Part shown: positions 26,633 to 37,659 of the stretch, piece by piece
Layout: each line of letters starts with the position of its first letter
Position numbering within the stretch: the first letter of the stretch is position 1
Assembly: GCA_035295745.1 (NCBI GenBank)
Contig: DATGIL010000013.1
Span: 62,001 to 126,000, forward strand
Source of the DNA: JAIQFL01 sp035295745
GTDB taxonomy: Bacteria; Acidobacteriota; Terriglobia; Bryobacterales; Bryobacteraceae
DNA length: 64,000 nucleotides
Direction: 5' to 3'
Notes under the pieces: generated by a model
Told to the model about the DNA's origin: nothing
The model's input: only the letters and a program-made list of their open reading frames with translations
The model's database searches: none
Program-made: the position numbers and the translations under genes

Positions 26633-29600
26633 CTAGTGCACCCCTTCCGGGGCGTGCCCAGCCGCAGGCTTGCCGCCCAACCTCTCCATCAGGTAGAACG
26701 TGACCGGAATCAGCAGGACCGCGATCCCGGTAGCCGCCATCATGCCGCCGATGACGCAACTGCCGATCACCCGCCTGGCGATTGCCCCTGCGCCACTGGC
26801 GATCCCCAGAGGAACGCATCCCAGGACGAAGGCAAACGAGGTCATCAGGATCGGCCGCAGCCGGAGCTTTGCGGCGGCCAATGCAGCATCCATCAGGGAC
26901 ATGCCGGATTCGTAACGCACCTTGGCGAACTCCACGATCAGAATCGCGTTCTTTGCCGCCAGCCCGATCAGCATGACCAGCCCGATCTGGGCGTAAACGT
27001 CATTGGTCATGCTCCGCAGCCATAACGTACTCAAGGCACCGGCCACCGCCACTGGAGTGCCCAAGAGGACACTCATCGGCAACGTCCAGCTTTCATAAAG
27101 AGCCGCCAGGATCAGGAACACGAAGACCAGCGACATCCCAAAAATGACCAGCGGCGAAAGACCTTTGCGGGCAACCTGCTCCTGGAACGACATGCCGGAA
27201 TAGTCGAACCCCATTTCCCGCGGCATGGTCTGCTGGAACACCTGCTCCAGGGCGTCCATGGCTTGTCCGGAACTGAACCCGGGCGCGGCGCTGCCGAAGA
27301 TCTGAGCGCAGCGGTAAAGGTTGTATCGCTGGGTGAATTCCGGGCCGTAAATCCGCTTGACGGTAGTCAGCGCGGAGAGCGGCACCATCCCGCCGTGCGG
27401 GTTGCGGATGTAGAACTGGTCGATGTTCTCCGAGCGGCTTCGCTGCTCGCCTTCCGCCTGCACGAAGACGCGCCACTGGCGTCCGAAGCGATTGAAGTAG
27501 TTCACGAAAGTCCCGCCCATGAAGGTCTGCAGGGTCTGATACACGTCGCCCAGCACGATGCCTTGCGAAATGGTCTTGTCGCGGTCGACATCCACATAGA
27601 CTTGCGGAATCGTGGGCAGGAAAGTCGTGCTCAGATTAGAGAGCTCGGGCCGCTTGCGGGCGGCCTGCAAAAACTGGCTGAGGTTCGAGTTCAGGAAGGT
27701 GATGTCTCCGCCCGAGCGGTCTTCCAGGATAAAGGTAAAGCCGCCCGAGGAGCCCACACCGGGAATCGCCGGCGGCGTGATCGAAAACGCGAAGCCCTCG
27801 GGCAGCTCTCCCAGCCGGCGATTCATCGCACGCACCAGTTCCGATGCCTGCTCCTCCTTACTTTTGCGCTCGCTCCAGGGCTTGAGCTTAATGAAGAAAA
27901 ATCCCGAATATGTGTTCTGGACCCCGCTGAGGAAGTTATAGCCAACGACACTGCTATACGTCTCAACGCCCGGGAACTGCTTGACGATCTCTTCGATGCG
28001 GCTCACGGTGGCGTTGGTCCGCTGTAGCGAAGCGGCATTCGGGAGCTGTACGGAGAGCAGGACGTAGCCTTGGTCTTCTTCCGGCAGGAAGCCCGTGGGC
28101 AGCCTGGTGCCGAACCATCCCGCCAGAGCCGCGCATCCGGCCAGAACAGCCAGAGCGATCGCCGACTTGCGAATCAGCGTCCGGCAAGTGGCGACATATC
28201 CATTCCTCCCACGTTCGAAGGTGCGGTTGAAGGCGCGGAAGAACGCTCCTAACGGACCACGGCGCTTCTTCGCAGGCCTGAGCAGCAATGCCGACAAAGC
28301 GGGGCTCAGGGTGAGGGCGTTGAAGGCGGAAATCACCACCGAGATGGCGATGGTGATGGCGAACTGCTGATAGAGGCGGCCGGTGATTCCGGGCACGAAC
28401 ACGGTCGGGACGAAAACAGCCGCCAGAATCACAGCGATACCGATTACTGGTGCGGAGACCTCTTCCATCGCCTTGCGAGCCGCGTCCTTGGCCGAAAGCC
28501 CTTCCTCGATGTGATGCTGCGTCGCCTCCACCACGACGATGGCATCATCCACCACCAGTCCGATCGCCAGCACCAGGCCAAAGAGCGACAGCGTATTCAC
28601 CGAGAAGCCGAACAGCGGGAATAGCATGAATGTGCCGATCAGCGAAACCGGCACGGCGAGCAAAGGGATAAGCGTGGCGCGCCAGTCCTGCAAGAACACG
28701 TACACGACAACCGCTACCAGGAGCAGCGCCTCAAACAACGTGATTACGATTTCGGAAATGCCTTCGGTCACCGGGAGAGTGGTGTCGAGCGAGACCGTAT
28801 AATCGACGTCCTCCGGGAACCTTTCTTTGAGCTTCGCCAGCGACGCCCGGACCGCGGTAGCCGCGTCCAGGGCGTTGGATCCGGGCAGTTGGTACAGCGG
28901 GATAATGGCGGCGGGATGACCGTTGACGCGCCCGGTGACGTTGTACGTCTCGGCGCCCAGTTCCACCCTGGCGATATCGCGCAACCGGAGTACCGATCCG
29001 TCGCGGTTGGCTCGAATCATGATGACGCCGAACTCCTCCGGAGTCACCAGGCGTCCCTGCGCGCGCACCGAATACGTGAATTCCTGTCCGCTGGGTGCAG
29101 GCTCGCTGCCCACTTGTCCGGCCGGATTTACGGTGTTCTGCTGCCGGATGGCGTTGATGATTTCCGGGACGGTGAGCTGCAGTTTGGCAAGCTGATCGGG
29201 CTTAATCCAGATCTGCATCGCATACCGGCCTCCGAAGATCATCACGTCGCCGATTCCGGGTGTGCGCGCCAGTTGGTCCACCAGGTTGATATAGGCGTAG
29301 TTCGCCAGGAAATTGCGATCTCGCGTTCCCTTGGGAGAATACAGCGCGATCATGTAAATCGGCGAACTCATCGCCTTGCGAATGATCACGCCGTAATTGT
29401 TGACGTCGGCGGGCAACTGCGTGGCGGCCAGGGACTCACGCATCTGAGTGAGAATCAGGTCCGTGTTGGGCTGGGTCTTGAGGTCGAAGTTGACGCGCAG
29501 CGACATGCTGCCGTTATTCGCATTGGTGGAAAACATGTACTGCATGTTGTCCACGCCGCTCATCTGTTGTTCGACGGGGGCCGCCACGGATTGCTCGATG

Positions 29601-29767
29601 GTCTGCGCGTCCGCGCCCAGATAGGTAGCGCCGATGGTCACCTCGGGCGGGACGATCTCCGGGTACTGCGCCACGGGCAAGGTGACCATGCAGATGCCGC
29701 CGACGATCACGGTCAGAATGGCGATCACGATGGCCACGATCGGCCGCTCAATAAAGAACTTTGACAT
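26633..29767 (-). CDS. RND multidrug efflux pump, HAE1 family (AcrB-like)
   Basis: 1044 residues, the usual length for AcrB/MexB. It starts with MSKFFIERPI, and the proton-relay aspartates appear in IGLVVDDAIVVVE in TM4. Twelve membrane segments and two large periplasmic loops are evident. It exports hydrophobic drugs or detergents from the periplasm and outer leaflet using the proton gradient. It is the middle gene of an adaptor-pump-channel operon, 5 bp from the adaptor. Confidence 0.97.
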   Translation of the reverse strand: MSKFFIERPIVAIVIAILTVIVGGICMVTLPVAQYPEIVPPEVTIGATYLGADAQTIEQSVAAPVEQQMSGVDNMQYMFSTNANNGSMSLRVNFDLKTQPNTDLILTQMRESLAATQLPADVNNYGVIIRKAMSSPIYMIALYSPKGTRDRNFLANYAYINLVDQLARTPGIGDVMIFGGRYAMQIWIKPDQLAKLQLTVPEIINAIRQQNTVNPAGQVGSEPAPSGQEFTYSVRAQGRLVTPEEFGVIMIRANRDGSVLRLRDIARVELGAETYNVTGRVNGHPAAIIPLYQLPGSNALDAATAVRASLAKLKERFPEDVDYTVSLDTTLPVTEGISEIVITLFEALLLVAVVVYVFLQDWRATLIPLLAVPVSLIGTFMLFPLFGFSVNTLSLFGLVLAIGLVVDDAIVVVEATQHHIEEGLSAKDAARKAMEEVSAPVIGIAVILAAVFVPTVFVPGITGRLYQQFAITIAISVVISAFNALTLSPALSALLLRPAKKRRGPLGAFFRAFNRTFERGRNGYVATCRTLIRKSAIALAVLAGCAALAGWFGTRLPTGFLPEEDQGYVLLSVQLPNAASLQRTNATVSRIEEIVKQFPGVETYSSVVGYNFLSGVQNTYSGFFFIKLKPWSERKSKEEQASELVRAMNRRLGELPEGFAFSITPPAIPGVGSSGGFTFILEDRSGGDITFLNSNLSQFLQAARKRPELSNLSTTFLPTIPQVYVDVDRDKTISQGIVLGDVYQTLQTFMGGTFVNYFNRFGRQWRVFVQAEGEQRSRSENIDQFYIRNPHGGMVPLSALTTVKRIYGPEFTQRYNLYRCAQIFGSAAPGFSSGQAMDALEQVFQQTMPREMGFDYSGMSFQEQVARKGLSPLVIFGMSLVFVFLILAALYESWTLPMSVLLGTPVAVAGALSTLWLRSMTNDVYAQIGLVMLIGLAAKNAILIVEFAKVRYESGMSLMDAALAAAKLRLRPILMTSFAFVLGCVPLGIASGAGAIARRVIGSCVIGGMMAATGIAVLLIPVTFYLMERLGGKPAAGHAPEGVH

Positions 29768-29772
29768 GGCGG

Positions 29773-31044
29773 TTACCTGGTATCCGCCTGTCCGGCCGCG
29801 ATTCTGGGAGTCACCGTCATGCCACCGCGGATTTTCTGAAGTCCCTCAACGACGATCCTCTCTCCTGTGTGCAGCCCTTCTTCGACAATCCGTAACGAAC
29901 CGAGAGTCTCGCCCAATTTGACCGGGCGGATCTCCACCTTGTTATCGTTGTCTACCACCGCCACCTGCGAGGTTCCCTGCAATTCGCTGATGGCACGCTG
30001 GGGAACCAGTACGGCGTTCTTGCGTGTCTCCACCACTGAACGCACCCGGCAATACTGGCCCGGACGCAGCACGTTTCCCGGGTTGGGGAACAGTGCCGCG
30101 ACGCGCAGGGAGCCGGTGGCGACATCCACCTGGCGGTCTGCCATGAAGAACGAGCCCTTGTGGGGATGCACCGATCCATCTGCCAGGATCAGGTCGAGGT
30201 TCCCTGGGGTGACGCCGGGCCCTCCCGCTTGAATCCGGTTGTGGCGGGCCAGATACTCCTGTTCGCTCACCGTGAAGTAGGCTTTGATCGGATCCACCGT
30301 GGAGACGGTCGTCAGTTCGCCGCTCGAAGGCCCCACCAGGGCGCCCACCTGCATTTTGGCCAGGCCGGCGATTCCATCGATGGGTGACGTGATACTGGTG
30401 AACCCGAGTTGGACCTCCGAGTCGTACACCGCTGCCTGGGCCGCCCCGATGTTTGCCGTGGCTGACTCGATGGCGGCTTGCGCTGCCTCCACGCCGGCCT
30501 TGGCTTCCAACTGGCTCTGGATGGCGTTGTCCATCTCTTCCTGGCTGATCGCTTTGGTTCTGGCAAGCGGCGCATAGCGGGTCACGTCCAGATCGGCTTT
30601 GCCCAGTCGGGCCTGACTCTGAGCGAGGTTGCCCTTGGCCTGCTGAAGCATTCCCTTTGCCTGCGCCAGGTTGCCCTTGGCATGATCCAGCGCGGCCTGG
30701 AACGGTCTGGGATCGATCTCAAACAACATCTGCCCTTTTCGAACAGCCGAGCCTTCGCTATAGTTTTGTTTGAGCAGATAGCCCGTCACCTGGGCGCGGA
30801 TGTCCGCATTGACTCGGCCGTCCAGGGTGCCAATCCACTCCTTGGCCACCGGCACGTCGCGAACCGAAACCTCAACGACATCCACATTGGGAGGCGGACC
30901 TTGCGCCGCCACTTCCGGAGTTCGACGGCAACCCGGCAGAATCGCCGCCATCAGCAGTGCGGCGCACACGACGGTTTTCGACAGCAAACGAAGTGAAAAA
31001 TCTGCGCGCGACGGCGGAATCACATCTGAACGGCTTAACTGCAT
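29773..31044 (-). CDS. RND efflux periplasmic adaptor lipoprotein (AcrA-like)
   Basis: 423 residues from MQLSRSD; the upstream extension of the frame lacks conserved sequence. A signal peptide with lipobox LPGC is followed by the barrel-sandwich half motif with IRAQVTGYLLKQNY, an alpha-hairpin rich in Ala and Gln, then the second lipoyl half (FTSITSPIDGIAG). It links the pump to the outer-membrane channel. First gene of the operon; no regulator gene lies directly upstream. Confidence 0.95.
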   Translation of the reverse strand: MQLSRSDVIPPSRADFSLRLLSKTVVCAALLMAAILPGCRRTPEVAAQGPPPNVDVVEVSVRDVPVAKEWIGTLDGRVNADIRAQVTGYLLKQNYSEGSAVRKGQMLFEIDPRPFQAALDHAKGNLAQAKGMLQQAKGNLAQSQARLGKADLDVTRYAPLARTKAISQEEMDNAIQSQLEAKAGVEAAQAAIESATANIGAAQAAVYDSEVQLGFTSITSPIDGIAGLAKMQVGALVGPSSGELTTVSTVDPIKAYFTVSEQEYLARHNRIQAGGPGVTPGNLDLILADGSVHPHKGSFFMADRQVDVATGSLRVAALFPNPGNVLRPGQYCRVRSVVETRKNAVLVPQRAISELQGTSQVAVVDNDNKVEIRPVKLGETLGSLRIVEEGLHTGERIVVEGLQKIRGGMTVTPRIAAGQADTR

Positions 31045-31209
31045 ATAGTTGTCCGGCGTCCTTTTTGTGCCAGGGGCTGGTGCGCGCCAGTTTGGGAGTA
31101 CCTCGGCGCTTGCCGATCCGAAAAAGATAAACAGACCTGCTAGCCTCCAATACCAGCGTAATACGACTCGGGTGTTCAGCGCGAATCCGCGCCGGGGCAA
31201 ATATCGCCG

Positions 31210-31894
31210 CTACCCCTTGGTTTCCGGTGGGGAATCGTCCAGCCGCAATTCCGCGATCTTGTTTTCGTCGCAGACGGGGCATCCGCGTTGCACCTTGGCT
31301 ACGGTCAAGGCATAGGGCTGGAAGCCCTCATAATCGAGATTCGCGATCCACAGCGGGCGGTCGGGATCGAGCCTCCCTCGGATCCCGAGCAGCGCCAGGA
31401 TCCCGTGGAACGCGATTCCGGCGACCACGCGCTGCGGCAATTCCCGAGACCAAGTCCAGGTTCATGCGGCCAAACTGCTGGACCAGGAACTCGCCACTCC
31501 CGGCTGCGCAGCGGTTACTCGCCATCATTCGCCTGACAACATTGTCCGCGACACTGTGGACGACGAAGGTCTCGCCTCCCAGTGAAAGAACCAGATCGGG
31601 ACGCAGGTCGAGGTGGTGCAGCGCAGCCTCGATGCAAATCGATTCCGGAAGATAGGGCAGCGAAAGGAACGCAGCTGCTTGCGAGCCGGTCACGATCGCG
31701 CCATCGGGAACCTGGCTGCTGGCGTCCAACATGAGCCGGAAAGTGGAGGCGGGGTCTCCCTCGTGCCTCCGGATGTCGGCTTCCACGGCGCCATCTTCGA
31801 GGAGGCGGACTCTCTTTACCGAGACGGCGCCGATATTCCAGCCCTCGAAAACCGAGCCGGAACGCGCTGAAGCCCTGCCGGCAGCCGGGCCCAT
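31210..31894 (-). pseudogene. Remnant: CoA-activase (BadF/BcrA-type) 5' part joined out of frame to a ThiF-type 3' end
   Basis: From the ATG at 31894 the frame encodes a partial 2-hydroxyacyl-CoA dehydratase activase-like ATPase domain: GWNIGAVSVK (phosphate-1-like), LVLSLGGETF and NRCAAGSGEFL. Around 31445 this frame turns to nonsense, while the next frame reads VVAGIAFHGILALLGI, DRPLWIANLDY and RGCPVCDE. That pattern matches the C-terminal part of ThiF/MoeB/E1-like proteins, including the CxxC. Both are truncated, so the locus looks like a deletion-born junction of two genes that no longer encodes either product. Confidence 0.6.
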
Positions 31895-31982
31895 ATTCGG
31901 ACCCCCAGATCCGTCTTCAGGATACACCCGACCGCCTTTGGTTTCTCTAATAATTCTCGCCGTACATGGCTTCGCTTTCCCG

Positions 31983-32336
31983 CTATAGTTTCGGCTCGCG
32001 AATGGCGCCCGTCCTGAATTCGTAGCGTAGTACGTGCACGCCAGTGCAATTGTCCTGTTTACGCACGGTACGCCCGGACGCATGCAATTGCAGGTGGACG
32101 ACTCCATCGATCCGAGCGGGCCATGCAATGGACAGTTCGATTTCCAGCCCTAAGCGAATGGACTGACTGGATTCGAAGAGGATACCATTGCTCGAGATAT
32201 TGACGCTGGTGCCATGTCCACTGCTCTTGATGACTTTGTTATTCACCAGGAGATAGTACAGTTCCGCTTCAATTGGAAAGCGATGACCCGAACGCCGGTC
32301 TTTTCGCCCGTGACTGTGTTGGAGTGTCGGACTCAT
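31983..32336 (-). CDS. PilZ domain protein
   Basis: 117 residues, ATG 32336 preceded by AAGGGTGG. It is a single PilZ fold: the RSGHR box (RxxxR) near the N-terminus and NISSNG (the D/NxSxxG box) in the middle, then beta strands. PilZ domains usually bind cyclic di-GMP and regulate motility or polysaccharide secretion. Here the second motif starts with Asn instead of Asp, so binding should be tested rather than assumed. Confidence 0.85.
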   Translation of the reverse strand: MSPTLQHSHGRKDRRSGHRFPIEAELYYLLVNNKVIKSSGHGTSVNISSNGILFESSQSIRLGLEIELSIAWPARIDGVVHLQLHASGRTVRKQDNCTGVHVLRYEFRTGAIREPKL

Positions 32337-32342
32337 CGTCAA

Positions 32343-32782
32343 GCACCACCCTTGCGGTTAGCGTCTACAGCATCCCATCGGAAAACTGGGACAGACTACA
32401 TCTACTCCTATCTTTGAAAGAAGACAAGTAATTTAATGTATTAAGATATATATATCTGTAGGCGGGCGGACCCGACGTCTGGCGGCGGATGGCAAATCCA
32501 CATTGACAGGAGGCTCTGACGGGAGCAGACTTGAGCCAGATTCCAAGATCGGATCGCGGGATCGATGTGCCAGGGTTCATTTTGGCGTGGTTCATAAGCT
32601 TGCTATCCTCGCTCAGTTAACGCCAGCCCGTGGCAGCAAATTCTATCCGGGAGCCCGAGTAGCCGTGCTCTCATGATTCACTCTGACGAGGAAGAACCTC
32701 GTCGTAACCCGAAAGATAATCAGCTTTGGTCGGAATCCCAGCGGTGCAGCTCTCACAAGTTTGGAAAGAGAGGAACTGGATT
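32343..32782. other. Intergenic stretch without a recognised gene
   Basis: This 440-bp divergent gap separates the PilZ and DUF2934 genes. It contains an AT-rich block with the perfect palindrome AGATATATATATCT (32444-32457), unusual for this GC-rich region and a likely promoter or protein-binding area. Short overlapping frames near 32673 have no conserved sequence. Nothing else is evident. Confidence 0.5.
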
Positions 32783-32971
32783 ATGGCAGCGCAGGCAATG
32801 GTGGTGGCAAATGCCACCCCTGAAGAATCAACTACCGATCAGCATCAGAAGATCGAAAATCTGGCTTATCAACTGTGGTTGGAGCGGGGTTGCCCGAATG
32901 GCTCGGATCAGGAGGACTGGTTTCGGGCGGAGCGTACGCTAAATGCGCTGAGCGATGACGTCCCGGAGTGA
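32783..32971 (+). CDS. DUF2934 small protein
   Basis: 62 residues from MAAQAM, with GAGGA at good spacing. The conserved core LAYQLWLERGCP followed by DWFRAERTL matches the DUF2934 family, small proteins of unknown function frequent in soil bacteria including Acidobacteria. The protein is likely cytoplasmic and helical. It is a single gene followed by the convergent ADOP-type permease. Confidence 0.8.
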   Translation: MAAQAMVVANATPEESTTDQHQKIENLAYQLWLERGCPNGSDQEDWFRAERTLNALSDDVPE

Positions 32972-33129
32972 CCGCAGTCTCGGTGCCTCAATACGTAACT
33001 CCCGGGTCGACCACTTTCTTTACGATTCGGGAGTTACGGAGCCATGTTCCCCGAAATGGCGGCGAAAACTGTGTTCGCCGTTGCTTCAGTCTGATACCGA
33101 GCCTGGGTGTACCGGCGTTTCTGACACGA

Positions 33130-35610
33130 CTAATCTTGTCGCAACGCGATTACGGGGTCGATCGTCGTGACGCCACGCGCAGGAATCAGGCAGGCCACCG
33201 CAGCTACTGCCAGGAATACCAGCGAAACCCCGGCGAAGGTCGCGATCTCGGTGGGACTCGTTCCGTAGAGCAAAGACGACAAAAGGCGCGTAGCCGCAAG
33301 AGCTCCAACGATGCCAGCGATCGTGCCAGTCACCGCTAACGAGAGTCCATGCTTGACCACCATCATCAGGATGGACTCGCGCGATGCGCCTAAGGCCATC
33401 CGAATTCCCAGTTCGTTCGTACGCTGCGTCACCGAGAGCGCCATCACAGCGGCGATGCCGCTCGCGCTGATGATGAGCGCCAGCAGCGCGAACAGGCTCA
33501 TCAGGATTGTAGTGACGCGCGGCGACGCCACGGACTCGTGTTGCAGCCGCTCCATAGTGTCCACGCGATCCACCGCCAATTGGAAATCGACATTGTGCAG
33601 CACGCCGCGGACGGCGGAAGTCAGTGCTGAGGGATCGGCTTCGGTGCGCAGCACCAGGTTGCCCACGAAGCCGCGCTGGAGCGGCGTGTAGACCTCGTCT
33701 TTCACGTCGCGATCCAGACCGTATTCTTTGACATCGGCGGCGATTCCGACAATGGTGGTCCAGTGCTGACCCTGGTCGAAGCTAATGCGCCGCCCCACCG
33801 GGTCCTCCGTCGGCCAGCGATGGCGCGCCATGGTCTGGTTGATGATGGCTACCTGAGGCGCCGTGGGATCCTCATCGTGGGCGTTGAAGTCACGTCCGGC
33901 GAGGATGGGCTGGCGGATGGTCGCAAAATAGCCGTCCGTGATCACAGTCGGATCTACCTGCGGCGCCAGTTGCCCGTTGATCAACGGCCGGCCCTCAATC
34001 TCGAAGGCGACACTACCTGGACCTGAGGCGATGCCGCCGGGACTGAATGGGAAGTTGGAGGCCATCGACCCCGCAGTCACTCCAGGCGTTGCTCGCACTT
34101 GCCGCAAGATGCTGTCGTTGAGGGTCTGCAACTGGTCGGCGGTGGTATACCGTGAGAAGTTCGGGCTCAGGCGCATCGTCAGGACGCGATCCGGACTGAA
34201 GCCGGGGTTCACCTCTTGCAGCCGGATGAAACTGCGAATCATCAGGCCGGCACTGATCAGCAGGACGAAAGAGACGGCCACTTGTGCCACCACCAGAACC
34301 GCGCGTAGACGGTTCCCGGCTCGCGTGCCCGTAGTCCGGCCATTGCCCTGCTTCAGCGCGTCGCCAACATTGCCGCTGGAAGTGAAGGCAGGCGCGAAGC
34401 CGAATAGCAAGCCAGTGCATACCGAGATCAACATAGTGAACAGCAAGACCGGTGCATCCATGCGGATCTCGGCGGCGCGCGTGGTGAAGTGCTCGGCGAA
34501 TTTCACCAGCAGGGCGAGAGCGGTGGGCGCGAACGCGAGTCCGATGGCGCCGCCCGCCACCGAAAGTAGTACGCTCTCGGTCAGCAACTGGCGAATCAGC
34601 CGCGCCTTGCCCGCTCCCAGAGCCGCGCGAATGGCCAACTCGCGCTCCAATTTGAGCAGGCGGGCGAGCAGCAGATTCGCAACGTTGGCGCAGGCGATCA
34701 GCAGGACGAAACCTGCGGCCCCCAGCAAGACCAGGAAGGTGTTACGGGCTTGCCGTGTCAGATCCTCCTGCAACGCGGTCACGGCGACGCCATAACCGGA
34801 GCCTTTCGGATAGGCATCGGGATGCTCGCGTTCCAGGCGCGAGGCAATGGTGACGAGGTCGGCCTGAGCCTGTTCGAGCGGAACTCCGGGCTTCAATCGC
34901 GCAAACGCCGTCATCATGCGCGCACGGCGGTTCGCAATGAATCGCGCCGAGGAGCGCGTGGGGCATTGCGAAGTCGGCATATACACGTCGTTCTCCACCG
35001 GATACTGCGGGATGGGCGGGAGCACGCCGATCACGGTGTGCGGCCGATTGTTCATCTGGAAGACCTGGCCCACGATGTTCGGGTCGGAGCCATAGCGGGC
35101 TCTCCAGTAGGCGTTGCTCAGGATGAGGACGGCGTTAGAGCCAGGCGCCTCGTCGGCAGCGACAAAGGTTCTGCCGAGCAGCGGTCTCACTCCCAGGACT
35201 TCAAAGAAGTTGGCGGAGACGACTGCCGTGTTGACGCGCTCGGCTGAGTCCTTTCCCAGCAGAAGGAAGTTCATGGAATGGTGTTCCACCAGCCCGCTCA
35301 GGGTGTGGTTGTTGTCGCGATAGTCGAAGATCTCTTGCGCCGAGAAGGGAAGGTTGGCTTGATTGGTTCGCGAAGATTGTTGGTGGACCACCACCAGACG
35401 CCCGCCATTCTGATAGGGCAGGGGACGCAGGAGAACGCCGTAGACCAAGCTGAAGATCGCGGCGTTGGCTCCGATGCCCAGTGCCAGGGTGAGGATGGCG
35501 GCGAGCGAGAATCCCCGGTTTTTCACCAGCACGCGGATGCCGTAGCGGATGTCTTGCAGGGTGTTTTCCCAGAGATGGGAGGTGGAAGCTTCCTGGCGGA
35601 CGGGCGTCAT
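33130..35610 (-). CDS. ADOP-type ABC transporter permease (MacB/FtsX duplicated)
   Basis: 826 residues from MTPVRQEAS (AGGAGAG precedes the ATG). Layout: an N-terminal helix and TM (GFSLAAILTLALGIGANAAIF), a MacB-type periplasmic domain, three TM helices, then a second copy of the same unit ending in FtsX helices (RTNELGIRMALGA and LIPARGVTTIDPVIALR). This duplicated permease without an adjacent ATPase is the acidobacterial orphan permease type, often numbering dozens per genome. The transported substrate is unknown. Confidence 0.93.
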   Translation of the reverse strand: MTPVRQEASTSHLWENTLQDIRYGIRVLVKNRGFSLAAILTLALGIGANAAIFSLVYGVLLRPLPYQNGGRLVVVHQQSSRTNQANLPFSAQEIFDYRDNNHTLSGLVEHHSMNFLLLGKDSAERVNTAVVSANFFEVLGVRPLLGRTFVAADEAPGSNAVLILSNAYWRARYGSDPNIVGQVFQMNNRPHTVIGVLPPIPQYPVENDVYMPTSQCPTRSSARFIANRRARMMTAFARLKPGVPLEQAQADLVTIASRLEREHPDAYPKGSGYGVAVTALQEDLTRQARNTFLVLLGAAGFVLLIACANVANLLLARLLKLERELAIRAALGAGKARLIRQLLTESVLLSVAGGAIGLAFAPTALALLVKFAEHFTTRAAEIRMDAPVLLFTMLISVCTGLLFGFAPAFTSSGNVGDALKQGNGRTTGTRAGNRLRAVLVVAQVAVSFVLLISAGLMIRSFIRLQEVNPGFSPDRVLTMRLSPNFSRYTTADQLQTLNDSILRQVRATPGVTAGSMASNFPFSPGGIASGPGSVAFEIEGRPLINGQLAPQVDPTVITDGYFATIRQPILAGRDFNAHDEDPTAPQVAIINQTMARHRWPTEDPVGRRISFDQGQHWTTIVGIAADVKEYGLDRDVKDEVYTPLQRGFVGNLVLRTEADPSALTSAVRGVLHNVDFQLAVDRVDTMERLQHESVASPRVTTILMSLFALLALIISASGIAAVMALSVTQRTNELGIRMALGASRESILMMVVKHGLSLAVTGTIAGIVGALAATRLLSSLLYGTSPTEIATFAGVSLVFLAVAAVACLIPARGVTTIDPVIALRQD

Positions 35611-35664
35611 AGACGGTCTCTCCTGGTGCGTCTTCTCAAGCTGCATTGCTTTAAACTATAGCGT

Positions 35665-35693
35665 TTGACGACGTAGTTGAGAATTAGTATCGC
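35665..35693 (+). promoter_or_regulatory. Candidate msrA promoter
   Basis: TTGACG (35665-35670), a 17-bp spacer and TATCGC (35688-35693) precede the msrA start by about 74 bp. The -35 box is good and the -10 poor, so confidence is low. Confidence 0.3.
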
Positions 35694-35766
35694 GAAAAGT
35701 TTGCGATTGTAAAGCAGTAACTTTCCCGGCACCCCGTAGCGAACTATTGATGTGGAGTTTCCAAAT

Positions 35767-36438
35767 ATGCTGAAGACGATGATTTCTGCTTGCCGCCGTC
35801 TGGGGTTCGTTTCGTCAATTTTGGCGCTCGCCGCCCTGGGATTGTCCGCCGCCAACTTCCCGGCACCCAACATGGACGCTGCCCCTGTGGCGGGCAAACA
35901 GACCGCGACCGCAGTACTCGCCGGAGGATGTTTCTGGGGAGTGGAGGCCGTTTTCGAGCGCCTCAAGGGAGTCTCGAACGTCGTCTCCGGATTCGCCGGA
36001 GGGTCGAAGACCACCGCCCACTATGAAATCGTGAGCACGGGCATGACGGGGCACGCCGAATCGGTGGAGATCACCTACGACCCGTCGCAGATCAGTTACG
36101 GCAAGCTGTTACAGGTCTTCTTTTCGGTGGCGCACGATCCGACAACGCTAAACCGGCAGGGGCCGGATCGCGGAACGCAATACCGGTCGGCGATCTTCTA
36201 TGCGAACGACGAACAGAAGCGCGTCGCCGAAGCGTACATCCGGCAATTGAACGATGCCAAGGTCTTCTCGCACCCGATCGTGACGCAGGTGGTGCCGCTC
36301 AGTGGTTTTTACGCCGCCGAGGCGTATCACCAGCACTTCATCGATCACAATCCGGACTATCCGTATGTGGTGTACAACGATCTGCCCAAGTTGAAGGCGC
36401 TGGAGAAACAGTTCCCCGATTGGCTCGCGCGCAGGTAG
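35767..36438 (+). CDS. msrA: Peptide-methionine (S)-S-oxide reductase, exported
   Basis: 223 residues starting at MLKTMISACR. A signal peptide-like N-terminus (up to about residue 28) suggests an extracytoplasmic form. The catalytic motif GGCFWGVE is intact and followed by the HYEIVSTG and AYHQHF regions of the MsrA fold. It reduces methionine-S-sulfoxide in oxidised proteins. No resolving cysteines at the C-terminus are evident, so it may rely on external thioredoxins. Stand-alone gene. Confidence 0.95.
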   Translation: MLKTMISACRRLGFVSSILALAALGLSAANFPAPNMDAAPVAGKQTATAVLAGGCFWGVEAVFERLKGVSNVVSGFAGGSKTTAHYEIVSTGMTGHAESVEITYDPSQISYGKLLQVFFSVAHDPTTLNRQGPDRGTQYRSAIFYANDEQKRVAEAYIRQLNDAKVFSHPIVTQVVPLSGFYAAEAYHQHFIDHNPDYPYVVYNDLPKLKALEKQFPDWLARR

Positions 36439-36450
36439 GCAGCGCCGGAA

Positions 36451-37629
<1,179 letters not shown>

Positions 37630-37659
37630 ATCAGGCCTCAAATGTTGGAACACTAGAGG

